A stretch of DNA of 57,968 nt from Prevotella sp. S7-1-8 (GTDB lineage: Bacteria; Bacteroidota; Bacteroidia; Bacteroidales; Bacteroidaceae): positions 1 to 57,968 of the forward strand of contig NZ_JRNC01000045.1 of NCBI RefSeq assembly GCF_000758925.1, in the 5' to 3' direction. The position numbers were made by a program, and so were the translations under genes. The first letter of the stretch is position 1. Each line of letters starts with the position of its first letter. The notes beneath the pieces are model-generated. The model was given only the letters and a program-made list of their open reading frames with translations, was not told the DNA's origin and made no database searches. This document shows positions 17,976-28,559 of the stretch, in pieces.

Positions 17976-19148
17976 TTAATGAAAAAAGTTTCTAAATCTT
18001 TCAAAGATATGCCTTTTGGCGGTGCTGTCTCCCATGAAGTTGTCGCTACCTTTCAATGATTCGACGGCCCTGCGCTCATCCGAGGATAGTGTCTTTGGTA
18101 CGTACACGCTGATGTTCACGATGAGATCGCCCATGCCATTGCCATACCCCTGCACGGCCGGCAGGCCTTTCCCCCTGAGCCTTACGCTTTTGCCGGGTTG
18201 CGTGCCAGGCTCTATTTTCATTCTGACACGCTTGCCGTCTATGGTGGGGATAATGGCGTCGCCACCAAGCGTGGCGGTTGGAAAATCCAAGAGCAAGTTG
18301 TAAATCACGTCTTGATGGTCGCGCACGAAGGTGTCGTTGGGTTCTTCTTCCACGATGACTTGTATGTCACCGTTCACCCCGTTGCGCGGACCGGCGTTGC
18401 CTTTGCCGCTCATGTTGATCACCATTCCCTCTTCTACGCCCGCCGGTATGTTCACCTCGACAACCTCTTCGCCTTTCACCGTGCCCGTGCCGCCACATTT
18501 ATGGCATTTGTTTTTGATGACAGTACCTTCGCCGTGACATGTCGGACACTCGCTCTGCGTGGTCATCATGCCAAACATGCTTCTTACCGTGCGGTTCACC
18601 ATGCCCGCGCCATGACAGGTGGGGCAAGTCTCTGGCACGTGCCCGGGCTCGGCTCCTGTGCCATGGCAATGGTCGCACACGATATCCTTTCTCACCTTAA
18701 ACTTTTTGGTCACGCCACTTGCCACGTCTTGCAGCGACAGTTTAACCTTCAGCCTGAGGTCGCTGCCACGGTATACACGTTGCCGCGAACCGCCATCGCC
18801 ACCACCAAATCCGCCAAATCCGCCAAATCCGTCGCTGTGACCGCCAAAGATGTCTCCGAACATGGAGAAAATGTCGTCCATGTTCATGCCGCCGGCGCCA
18901 AATCCGCCGAAACCGCTACCTTGGGGGCCGTCAAAGCCGAACTGGTCATACTGTTTGCGTTTTTGTGCGTCGTGGAGCACCTCGTAAGCCTCGGCGGCTT
19001 CTTTGAATTTTTCCTCCGCCTCTTTGTTGTCGGGGTTGCGGTCGGGATGGTATTTGATGGCCAATTTGCGATAGGCCTTCTTGATTTCGTCTTCAGACGC
19101 ATTCTTATCTACACCGAGAACCTCGTAATAATCTCTTTTCCCTGCCAT
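17976..19148 (-). CDS. dnaJ: Chaperone DnaJ
   Basis: Co-chaperone that delivers unfolded proteins to DnaK and stimulates its ATPase. The J domain with HPD (34-36) is followed by a Gly/Phe-rich linker (about 75-120) that contains FGGFG repeats, then four CxxCxGxG zinc-finger repeats (starting near residue 150) and the C-terminal substrate-binding domains. Length 390 is that of a full type I DnaJ. It lies 40 bases after grpE on the same strand and is clearly co-transcribed with it. dnaK itself is not in the window, and I see no CIRCE-type operator upstream of grpE. Confidence 0.98.
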   Translation of the reverse strand: MAGKRDYYEVLGVDKNASEDEIKKAYRKLAIKYHPDRNPDNKEAEEKFKEAAEAYEVLHDAQKRKQYDQFGFDGPQGSGFGGFGAGGMNMDDIFSMFGDIFGGHSDGFGGFGGFGGGDGGSRQRVYRGSDLRLKVKLSLQDVASGVTKKFKVRKDIVCDHCHGTGAEPGHVPETCPTCHGAGMVNRTVRSMFGMMTTQSECPTCHGEGTVIKNKCHKCGGTGTVKGEEVVEVNIPAGVEEGMVINMSGKGNAGPRNGVNGDIQVIVEEEPNDTFVRDHQDVIYNLLLDFPTATLGGDAIIPTIDGKRVRMKIEPGTQPGKSVRLRGKGLPAVQGYGNGMGDLIVNISVYVPKTLSSDERRAVESLKGSDNFMGDSTAKRHIFERFRNFFH

Positions 19149-19188
19149 TTTTTAGTTTTTTCTTGAGAAAATATTCGATACCGCAGCA

Positions 19189-19809
19189 TTACTGTCCAAC
19201 AGCCACTTTGGCATGACGGATCACTTTGTCGTTCATGGTATAACCCGTTTGCACACAGTCTATCACCTTGCCTTTCTTGTCATCCTCGGCTCCGGGCACC
19301 ATGGCTACAGCCTCATGGAAATCTGTGTTAAAATCTTCACCTACCGCGTCTATTTGTTTCACGCCAATGGATTCGAGAGTCTTCACAAATTTATTGAGTA
19401 TCATTTGCGTTCCTTTCTTGATGGCTTTCGGATCCTCGCTCTTGTCGGCGACGGCGCGCTCAAAATCGTCAAGGACGGGCAACAGCGCCGAAACCGTCTT
19501 GGCGCCGCCATTCTGTATCAGTTCCATTTTCTCCTTGATGGTGCGCTTTTTATAGTTTTCGAACTCGGCTACGGTGCACAGCAATTTGTCCTTGAGAGAC
19601 GCGATCTGCTCCCGGGCCTCCTCCAAAGGGTCTTTTTCCGGCTCGGCCGGCTCGGCCAGCGTTTGCTCGTCAACGCTTGCTTGATTTTCGCCCATGCCAT
19701 CAGAGGTGGTTTCTTTCTCGCCCGCTTGCTCTGTTCGCGCGCGGCTGTCGTCAGAAACCTCATTGTCTTGCGACAGTGGTTTTTTGGTATCTTTTATCTT
19801 TTCTTTCAT
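19189..19809 (-). CDS. grpE: Nucleotide exchange factor GrpE
   Basis: Releases ADP from DnaK and so resets the chaperone cycle. The first 80 residues are acidic and low in complexity (many Glu, Ser, Asp), followed by a long helical coiled-coil region (about 85-135, EEAREQIASLKDKLLC onwards) and the compact C-terminal beta domain with the typical FHEAV and GYTMNDKVIRHAKV blocks. Length 206 is within range. It is the second gene in the order ABC-F, grpE, dnaJ, 80 bases after the ABC-F gene. Confidence 0.96.
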   Translation of the reverse strand: MKEKIKDTKKPLSQDNEVSDDSRARTEQAGEKETTSDGMGENQASVDEQTLAEPAEPEKDPLEEAREQIASLKDKLLCTVAEFENYKKRTIKEKMELIQNGGAKTVSALLPVLDDFERAVADKSEDPKAIKKGTQMILNKFVKTLESIGVKQIDAVGEDFNTDFHEAVAMVPGAEDDKKGKVIDCVQTGYTMNDKVIRHAKVAVGQ

Positions 19810-19889
19810 AGTTTATTATATTTACACTTTGCAAGCAACAAAAAACATGCCACTATTTAGGTCTTGCATATAATGGCAGATGGTGGCTA

Positions 19890-21536
<1,647 letters not shown>

Positions 21537-21545
21537 TTACAATGT

Positions 21546-21554
21546 GCAAAGGTA
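21546..21554 (-). promoter_or_regulatory. Promoter -7 element of the ABC-F/grpE/dnaJ unit
   Basis: TACCTTTGC on the minus strand matches TAnnTTTGC exactly, 40 bases before the ABC-F start codon. No TTTG is found 19-21 bases further upstream. Confidence 0.65.
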
Positions 21555-22279
21555 CAACAAAATTGGTAGATAATATAATAAAACCGCGCAAAACCTGCCG
21601 CCAAATGGTTTGGCGAGCCTAACCAAGCCGCCGTGGCAAACGCGTATGGCAAAGTGACGGAACGCGAGGTGACGAAACGAGACAGGGTTTGAATAGCAAA
21701 ATGACGACGGCAAGCGTTTATCTAATTGACGCATGAAAAAACACGACAAACATGCGCTTGTATTCGCGATATTTGAAAACAAAAAGAAGTTTGCTCGGAA
21801 AACGCCCAAAAATCAAGAGCCGGAATAATTGCCTTTGCGTCAAGAAATTATAAACGAAAACAAGTAAAACTTTATATTCTGTTGACTTTTAATTTGACTA
21901 TCAGTGCCTAATGGGCGAGCGATTAGGCACTAATTACACGTCGATTAACGTGCGATTGCGAGCTGGATGGAGCTTTTGTGCGACGCCATTAATGCCCAAT
22001 CGCTCAACGACTATGTTTCTGGAGCGTGAAAATTGCATCAGGGATTCGAAAAAAAAGAATTTTATTCTCTAAACGCATAAGTTCGCAAGGTCGTTATAAT
22101 GGTATATTTTCTCAACAAATAAACATCGTGAAAAGATTGCGCCATCGTGTCGGGGATCGGACAAACGGAATGGGGCGAAAAAGCCTTGGCGAGCAAATGA
22201 ACGAAGACGGATTGGCGGCACGCGTGGCGACAAAAAACAGGACAGGCTAAGAAAAAGCTCTATATTTTCGATTTGAAAG
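21555..22279. other. Gene-free stretch upstream of gyrA
   Basis: About 725 bases with no protein I can support. It holds a perfect 10-base inverted repeat (AGTGCCTAAT at 21903-21912 with 21922-21931), a smaller one at 21937-21952, and a 41-base element (21734-21774) that resembles one at 32516-32556. Confidence 0.5.
21903..21931. repeat. Perfect inverted repeat upstream of gyrA
   Basis: AGTGCCTAAT and its exact complement are separated by nine bases. There is no T run beside it, so it does not look like a terminator. It lies about 490 bases before gyrA. A protein-binding site is possible but not supported by anything else. Confidence 0.5.
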
Positions 22280-22312
22280 CTTGTGGCATTGGAAAAAACT
22301 TCGTACCTTTAC
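22280..22312 (+). promoter_or_regulatory. Promoter of gyrA
   Basis: CTTG (22280-22283) is followed after 20 bases by TACCTTTAC (22304-22312), near-consensus for both Bacteroidetes boxes. The gyrA start codon is 84 bases after the -7 box, so the leader is about 75 bases. Confidence 0.62.
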
Positions 22313-22395
22313 AACTCGTAAGAGCCGCCAAACGCGTTAGAGAGCAAACAAACGGCCTTAAATCGAATTTACGGTAAATAACATACAGATATCAA

Positions 22396-24993
22396 ATGGA
22401 CGAGAATCAAACAATTGATCACGACAGGATTTTAAAGATTAACATTGAGGATGAGATGAAGTCATCCTATATCGACTATTCCATGTCGGTGATAGTGGCG
22501 CGCGCCCTGCCCGATGTAAGGGATGGTTTCAAGCCCGTGCATCGCCGCATACTTTATGGCATGCTGGGGCTTGGAAACACGAATGACAAACCCTACAAAA
22601 AGTGCGCGCGCGTGGTGGGCGAGGTGCTCGGCAAGTATCACCCACACGGAGACAGCTCGGTGTATGGCGCGCTTGTGCGCATGGGCCAAGATTGGAACAT
22701 GAGATACAAGCTCGTGGACGGGCAGGGCAACTTTGGCAGCGTGGACGGCGACTCGCCGGCGGCCATGAGGTACACGGAGTGCAGGCTGTCCAGGATGGGT
22801 GAGCACATCATGGACGACATAGACAAAGAGACCGTCGACATGGTGAACAATTTTGACGACACGCTGCAAGAGCCGGCGGTAATGCCCACGCGCGTACCTA
22901 ATTTGTTGGTGAACGGCGGCAATGGCATAGCTGTGGGCATGGCCACCAACATGCCCACGCACAATCTTGGAGAGGTGATAGAGGGTTGTTGCGCGTACAT
23001 TGACAACCCGGAGATAGACACGGAGGGCCTTATGCGACACATCCCCGCACCCGATTTCCCCACCGGAGCTTATATCTATGGCCTGCAAGGCGTGAAAGAC
23101 GCCTACGAGACTGGTCGCGGCAGGGTTGTCATGCGAGCCAAAGCCGAGATAGAAAGCGACGACAACCACGACAGGATCGTGGTGACGGAGATACCCTATG
23201 GCGTGAACAAGCAGCAGCTTATCGAATATATCGCCGACTTGGTGAAAGAGGGAAAGATTGACGGTATTTCAAACGTGAACGATGAGACAGGCCGCCAAGG
23301 CATGAGGATTGTGGTGGACGTGAAGCGCGACGCCAACGCGAAAGTCATATTGAACAAACTCTTCAAGATGACAGCTCTACAAAGCTCTTTCTCCGTAAAT
23401 TGCATCGCGCTAATACCAAACAAGAGCAACGCGCTGCTGCTGCGTCCTAAATTGCTGTCGCTTTGTGAGTGCGTGGGCTATTTTGTGGAACACAGACACG
23501 ACGTGACCATACGTCGCACGCAATATGAGCTAAGAAAGGCTCGCGAGCGAGCGCACATTCTCAAGGGATTAATCATCGCCTGCGACAACATCGACGAGGT
23601 GGTGCACATCATTCGAGGCAGCAAGACACCCGCGGAGGCCCAGTCCAAATTGGAGAAGCGGTTCGAGCTCGACAACCTGCAATCCAAAGCCATCGTGGAC
23701 ATGCGCTTGTCCCAATTGACGGGGCTGCGCATGGATCAACTGCACGCGGAATATGATGATTTGATGAAGCAAATAGACTATTTGCAATCTATTTTGGACG
23801 ATCCTGAAAAATGCAAGGAGTTGATGAAGGCCGAGCTTAGGGAGGTAAAAGAGAAATACGGCGACGAGCGTCGTACGCAGATCATCCCGGATGAGCACGA
23901 GTTTAACGCCGAGGATTTCTATCCCAACGACCCTGTGGTTATCACGGTGAGCCATCTTGGCTACATCAAGCGCACGCCATTGAGCGATTTTCGCGAGCAG
24001 GCAAGAGGTGGCGTAGGATCCAAGGGAGCCCACACGAGAGAGAAAGATTTCACCGAGTACATCTATCCGGCCACCATGCACCAAACCATGCTCTTCTTCA
24101 CCAAGAAAGGACGCTGCTACTGGTTGCACTGCTACGATATTCCAGAGGGTGACAAAACATCGAAGGGCAGGGCCATACAAAACTTGCTCAACATAGAACC
24201 GGACGATGCCGTAAACGCCTTCTTGCGCCTGCGCGGCCGAGGCTTGTCGGACGAAGACTTTGTCAACAGCCATTACGTGGTGTTCGCTACCAAGAATGGC
24301 ACAGTGAAAAAAACAAGCCTGAAAGAATATTCCAGGCCGCGCGCCAATGGTGTGATAGCCATCAATATCGTTGAAGGGGACGAGGTGGTGGACGTACGCC
24401 TGACCAATGGCGACAACGAACTTATATTGGCTAACCGCAACGGAAGGGCTGTTCGCTTTGACGAGAGAGACATTCGGCCCATGGGGCGCGTTTCCACGGG
24501 CGTGAGAGGCATGAAGATCGACGATGACGACGACGCCGTGGTAGGTATGATCGTGGTGAAAGACGCGGAGAAAGAAACCGTCATGGTGGTAAGCGAAGAC
24601 GGCTATGGCAAACGTTCTGACGTGGAGGATTATCGCAAAACCAACCGTGGCGGAAAAGGCGTGAAGACCATGTCCATTACGGAAAAGACAGGCCGATTGG
24701 TAGCCATCAAGAACGTGACCGACGATAACGACTTGATGATTATCAACAAGAGCGGCATCGTGATACGCTTGGCGGTGGCCGAAGTGCGAGTGATGGGTCG
24801 CGCCACGCAGGGGGTTAGGCTGATTAACTTGGCTAAGAAAAACGATGTGATAGCAAGCGTTTGCAAGGTCATGTCATCCGAGTTGGAAGCTACGGCAGAA
24901 GAGGAGAGCCGCCAGGAAATGCGCAACAACAATGCGCAATTTGACGAATCGACCAATCAAGCTGTATCCACAGATGAGGTCAATGACATCTAA
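22396..24993 (+). CDS. gyrA: DNA gyrase subunit A
   Basis: Breakage-reunion subunit of gyrase, which introduces negative supercoils with GyrB. The N-terminal winged-helix region holds the catalytic Tyr in AAMRYTE (Y126). The quinolone-determining region reads HPHGDSSVYGALVRM, with Ser87 at the position of E. coli Ser83 and Gly91 where E. coli has Asp87. The C-terminal beta-pinwheel (from about residue 515) carries the GyrA box as QARGGVG, a variant of QRRGGKG that I remember from Bacteroides gyrases. The repeated blades with GRAIQN, GRAVRF and RGGKGVKT are clear. Length 865 is normal. ParC is excluded by the GyrA box. Its own promoter lies upstream. Confidence 0.98.
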   Translation: MDENQTIDHDRILKINIEDEMKSSYIDYSMSVIVARALPDVRDGFKPVHRRILYGMLGLGNTNDKPYKKCARVVGEVLGKYHPHGDSSVYGALVRMGQDWNMRYKLVDGQGNFGSVDGDSPAAMRYTECRLSRMGEHIMDDIDKETVDMVNNFDDTLQEPAVMPTRVPNLLVNGGNGIAVGMATNMPTHNLGEVIEGCCAYIDNPEIDTEGLMRHIPAPDFPTGAYIYGLQGVKDAYETGRGRVVMRAKAEIESDDNHDRIVVTEIPYGVNKQQLIEYIADLVKEGKIDGISNVNDETGRQGMRIVVDVKRDANAKVILNKLFKMTALQSSFSVNCIALIPNKSNALLLRPKLLSLCECVGYFVEHRHDVTIRRTQYELRKARERAHILKGLIIACDNIDEVVHIIRGSKTPAEAQSKLEKRFELDNLQSKAIVDMRLSQLTGLRMDQLHAEYDDLMKQIDYLQSILDDPEKCKELMKAELREVKEKYGDERRTQIIPDEHEFNAEDFYPNDPVVITVSHLGYIKRTPLSDFREQARGGVGSKGAHTREKDFTEYIYPATMHQTMLFFTKKGRCYWLHCYDIPEGDKTSKGRAIQNLLNIEPDDAVNAFLRLRGRGLSDEDFVNSHYVVFATKNGTVKKTSLKEYSRPRANGVIAINIVEGDEVVDVRLTNGDNELILANRNGRAVRFDERDIRPMGRVSTGVRGMKIDDDDDAVVGMIVVKDAEKETVMVVSEDGYGKRSDVEDYRKTNRGGKGVKTMSITEKTGRLVAIKNVTDDNDLMIINKSGIVIRLAVAEVRVMGRATQGVRLINLAKKNDVIASVCKVMSSELEATAEEESRQEMRNNNAQFDESTNQAVSTDEVNDI

Positions 24994-25107
24994 AAAACGA
25001 TGATGCCGATGAAATCATGGACTTTGAAAAGTAACATCTTCGTCTCGTTGGACGTCTGTTTAGCAAGGGCTATTATTTATTGAGTTAACACATAAATTTA
25101 TAACACG

Positions 25108-26343
25108 ATGAGAAAAATCATGATTGCAGCGATGATGATGCTCAGCACATCAGCTGTGTTTGCCGGTGACAGCGACGCTCTGAAGGCTATCACCAAGACA
25201 AAAAATTACGCAGATGCCGCACAATTGGTCAAAAACACTTTGGCACAATTGGCCGACGCCTCCGAAAAGGCCAAGGCTTATTGTCACCTAACCAAATTGG
25301 CCTTGGAAAAATTTGACAAGGAAAACGCCATCCAAGCACAGAACATGCAGGCTCAGCTTACCAAGCAGAAAGAGCAACCGTATGACACTGTAGGTTTCTA
25401 TCAAGCCGCATACGACGCCACAATGGATGGTTTGGAATGCTTAAAGTATGACGCTATGCCCAACGCCAAGGGCAAAGTGAGGAAAAAATACACTTCTTCG
25501 CTCACGCCATTGATCTCAAACGCGCGCATGCAATTGGTTACCGCGGGCAATTATTACGCTCAAAATGGCAACCAAGATGGCGTCTTGAAATATTGGGGTA
25601 CATTCTTGGACACGGATGACAATCCAGCGTTCGAGGCGTCCAAGAAATCGGAAGCTCAGTTTATTGGCCAAGTAGCCTTTTACACCGCGCAGTATGCCAA
25701 CCAAGCTAACCAATATGACCGCGCGATGAAATACGCGGAGATAGCCATGCTAGACAAGGATATGAAAAAGCAAGCGGAGGCTCTTAAGTACGCGATGGCG
25801 CAACGTGGGCTGAAAACTAAGGAAGACTCCGTGAAATACACCGCTACATTGAAGACATCGTACGACAACGATCCAAGCAACGAGATGATATTCGGAACTC
25901 TCTGTAACATGTACACGGGTCTGGAGATGGCCGCTGAGCTGGATGCTTTGCTGGCAGACAAGATAGCCAAGGAACCTAAGAATTTCACGGCGTGGGCTCT
26001 GAAAGGGCAGACGCTTCTCAATCGAAACGCCAAGGCCGATAACGCCAATTGGGACGAGTGTATCAACGCTTTCAAGGAGGCAATAAATATCAACGCCACC
26101 AACCCGGTTGTCTTAACCTATTTGGGATTTGCCATAAACGCCAAGGCATCACAGATTAATGGTGATTTAGCCGCGCAGAAAAAGCTCTACGAGGAGTCAA
26201 TGGGTTACTTGGAAAAAGCCAAGGAGATAGATCCTTCCAGAGAGAAGGCCAACTGGGTTTACCCTCTCTACCAATGCTATTACGTGATTTACAAGGCGGC
26301 AGATCCGCGTACAAAGGAATTGGAAAAGATTTTGAAGCAATAA
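25108..26343 (+). CDS. Secreted TPR-repeat protein (paralog 1)
   Basis: Exported protein of unknown role. A signal peptide is clear (basic MRK, a hydrophobic core and AVFA before GDSDA, cleavage near residue 19). The rest is helical and shows TPR-like pairs, such as the block with WALKGQTLLN and the following DECINAFKEAININATNP. No enzyme motif is visible. It follows gyrA by 114 bases on the same strand. The second half has the same layout as the next gene, down to the final LYEES...YLEKAKEIDPS...PLYQCYY region, so the two arose by tandem duplication. Probably a periplasmic scaffold or assembly factor, but this is inference. Confidence 0.8.
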   Translation: MRKIMIAAMMMLSTSAVFAGDSDALKAITKTKNYADAAQLVKNTLAQLADASEKAKAYCHLTKLALEKFDKENAIQAQNMQAQLTKQKEQPYDTVGFYQAAYDATMDGLECLKYDAMPNAKGKVRKKYTSSLTPLISNARMQLVTAGNYYAQNGNQDGVLKYWGTFLDTDDNPAFEASKKSEAQFIGQVAFYTAQYANQANQYDRAMKYAEIAMLDKDMKKQAEALKYAMAQRGLKTKEDSVKYTATLKTSYDNDPSNEMIFGTLCNMYTGLEMAAELDALLADKIAKEPKNFTAWALKGQTLLNRNAKADNANWDECINAFKEAININATNPVVLTYLGFAINAKASQINGDLAAQKKLYEESMGYLEKAKEIDPSREKANWVYPLYQCYYVIYKAADPRTKELEKILKQ

Positions 26344-26400
26344 AAATCAATTGATATAGTCTCATTTGTAAGATATTGGCCGTGGGACTATGATGCGATA

Positions 26401-26450
26401 TACGAATTTGAAGGACCAAGTTGACACTCCGCGTGTCAGCTTGGTTCGTA
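26401..26450 (+). terminator. Stem-loop between the two TPR genes
   Basis: A 13-base-pair stem with one wobble (26415-26427 with 26433-26445), loop TCCGC, plus outer TACGAA/TTCGTA arms. The stem begins about 70 bases after the first TPR gene. It has no T run, so it may stabilise the 3' end rather than terminate. Confidence 0.5.
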
Positions 26451-26555
26451 TTAAAAACAAACGCTTCTATGTACATCATGTAAAGGTGTTACCCCAATCA
26501 ACGCTTATTATATGATTAACAGAGTGAATTTAAGGATGATTTAAAAGGTGCCAAG

Positions 26556-27755
26556 ATGAGATCAAGGATAATGCTTTTTATAGTGTTGCTATCTATTTGT
26601 TGCAATGCTTTTTCGCAAAAAAAAGAGATTAACACAGCTCGAGATTGGGTAAAAAAGGGAAAGAATTTAGAAAAGGCGGAACTTTCAATGCGTAGGCTTT
26701 TGGAAGATTCGGCTAACCAAAGAAACACTAAAATTTGGGATGTCCTGTTTGAAAGTTTGCGCAAACAGTACCAAGTGGGAAATGAAAAGTTGTATCTCAA
26801 ACAAAAATATGACACGGTGTCGCTTTTCAATACAACTTCGCGCATGTTCTCCATCATGGTCCATTACGATTCCATTGACGCGCTTCCAGACAAAAAAGGC
26901 CGAGTGAAGATGACCTATAGAAAGGCCAACGCCGAGTTGCTGAATACGATTAGGCCCAACCTTTACAATGGCGGCGTTTTCTTGATAAGCAAACAAAAAT
27001 ATCCAGAGGCGTACACCATGCTCGACCAATACCTTGCCACAGCTTCACAACCTATGTTCAAAGGGTATGATTATGGCGAGAAAGACAAGAACATTCCGAC
27101 CGTATCCTATTGGGCGATGTATTGTGGCTACAAGATGAATGATACCGCAAAAGTGTTAAGACACGCCCCATTGGCCCTTCAAGATAGTCTCCATCACGAG
27201 ATGGCAATGCAATATCTCTCGGAGACTTATATGTTAATGAGGGATACCTCCAACTATGTACGCACGCTGAAAAAGGGTTTTGAGCAATATCCACGCACAA
27301 CATTCTTTTACTCCCACCTCGTTGATTTCTACTCGCGTAACAGGCAGTGGGAGAAAGCTTTGGACTTGACGAACAGAGCTTTGGACGCTAACAAAACCCA
27401 AAAAATATATCATATCACCAAGAGTTCTTTGTTGCTTAATTTGGGAAAATACAAGGAATGTTTTGACATTTGCGACTCGTTGCTCCAAGTGGGCGATAGC
27501 TTGCCAGAGGCATACCTTAACGCGGGTTTGGCCAAATTTAACGCGGCTGTGACAATAGAGAAGCTGTCCGTCAAATCTAACAGACCCAAAAAAGACATCT
27601 TAAAGCTCTATCAAGAAGCTCTGCCTTATTTGCAGACTTACCGAAAACTATGCCCTGAAAAGTTGAGTGTATGGGGATTGCCCTTGTACACCATATATTT
27701 GAGCTTAAACATGGGCAAGGAATTTGACGAGATAGATCGTCTGATTAAAAAATAA
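26556..27755 (+). CDS. Secreted TPR-like protein (paralog 2)
   Basis: Exported helical-repeat protein of unknown role, 399 residues. The N-terminus is a signal peptide (MRSR, then a hydrophobic stretch to NAFSQ near residue 21). The protein aligns in layout with the preceding gene product: the GYDYG-SYWAMYCGY region, LKKGFEQYPRT and the final LYQEALPYLQTYRKLCPE each have a counterpart there, though identity is low. No catalytic motif. The start at 26556 is the first Met ahead of the signal peptide; no promoter is obvious in the preceding 212 bases except a stem-loop. Convergent with the YigZ-family gene. Confidence 0.78.
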   Translation: MRSRIMLFIVLLSICCNAFSQKKEINTARDWVKKGKNLEKAELSMRRLLEDSANQRNTKIWDVLFESLRKQYQVGNEKLYLKQKYDTVSLFNTTSRMFSIMVHYDSIDALPDKKGRVKMTYRKANAELLNTIRPNLYNGGVFLISKQKYPEAYTMLDQYLATASQPMFKGYDYGEKDKNIPTVSYWAMYCGYKMNDTAKVLRHAPLALQDSLHHEMAMQYLSETYMLMRDTSNYVRTLKKGFEQYPRTTFFYSHLVDFYSRNRQWEKALDLTNRALDANKTQKIYHITKSSLLLNLGKYKECFDICDSLLQVGDSLPEAYLNAGLAKFNAAVTIEKLSVKSNRPKKDILKLYQEALPYLQTYRKLCPEKLSVWGLPLYTIYLSLNMGKEFDEIDRLIKK

Positions 27756-27895
27756 GATACGATATTTTCTCTATTGTCAACAACGTGTCATATGGTTTAC
27801 AATGGCCGAACATGTCTCATTGATATGCAAAAGCCTTTTAATGGAGTTTTTTAAGCAACTCGAACGAAGAGGGTAAAATAACGCGCTTACGATTT

Positions 27896-28480
27896 TTACT
27901 CAAAATTAAGATGGTTTAGTTTCGCGCGCAATTGTTCCGCGAGACTTTTCCTTATTGCCAAAACGATTTGGCATGTTGCCTCAAATTTTTGTGAGATGAC
28001 GCGCGCGTCCATTTCTTTAACAACCCTCATAACCCCATTAATCATAGGGTAAGAGAAATCGAAAGTTATTTTATCCTCCACCAAACGCTCCACTATCTCA
28101 CATCGCTCAATGGCATTTGCCGCGGCCGTTCGATAGGCTACAATAAGTCCACTGGTTCCTAAATTCACGCCACCATAATATCTAACAACACAAATTAAAA
28201 TGTCTGTCAGGTTGTTTGAGTTAATTTGTCCAAGTATAGGCCTGCCCGCGGTAGAAGAGGGTTCGCCGTCATCGTTTACCCTAAATGTGTCGCGAGCGGG
28301 ACCAAGAACGTACGCCCAGCAACAATGGCGTGCGTCATAATACTTTTTGCGGCACTCTTGTATTAATTTTTTAGCATTCTCCGCCGTCTCTACATGGTAC
28401 GCAAAAGCGAGGAACTTGCTACGTTTTTCAGCGTAGAAGCCCTCGCCTGTTTTGTCAATCGTCGTATAGCTATCGGTCAT
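27896..28480 (-). CDS. YigZ/IMPACT family protein
   Basis: Member of the UPF0029/IMPACT family; its bacterial role is unclear, and links to translation control have been proposed for the eukaryotic relatives. The diagnostic N-terminal block is present: KRSKFLAFAYHV, the ARHCCWAYVLG stretch, DDGEPSSTAGRPIL and VVRYYGGVNLGTSGL. A short C-terminal ferredoxin-like domain (DUF1949) follows to residue 194. Length is typical. It lies 79 bases after the DUF1015 gene on the same strand and is probably the last gene of that unit. The next plus-strand gene converges on it. Confidence 0.93.
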   Translation of the reverse strand: MTDSYTTIDKTGEGFYAEKRSKFLAFAYHVETAENAKKLIQECRKKYYDARHCCWAYVLGPARDTFRVNDDGEPSSTAGRPILGQINSNNLTDILICVVRYYGGVNLGTSGLIVAYRTAAANAIERCEIVERLVEDKITFDFSYPMINGVMRVVKEMDARVISQKFEATCQIVLAIRKSLAEQLRAKLNHLNFE

Positions 28481-28559
28481 TAATAATTTATTGGTTTACA
28501 AACAAGAAAGTTACACTAATCGAACAATATATTTATGGCCGTAGCTTTGGCGAAGATGA

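Noticed and set aside
18198..19166. 322-codon open frame on the plus strand
   Set aside because: Antisense shadow of dnaJ; composition reflects the Gly-rich and zinc-finger codons on the other strand.
22651..22689. Gly91 at the E. coli Asp87 position of GyrA as a quinolone-resistance change
   Set aside because: As I remember Bacteroidetes gyrases, they vary at this place without resistance, and Ser87 (the main site) is intact.
22638..23169. Long minus-strand frames under gyrA
   Set aside because: Shadows of gyrA, which has the full set of gyrase motifs.
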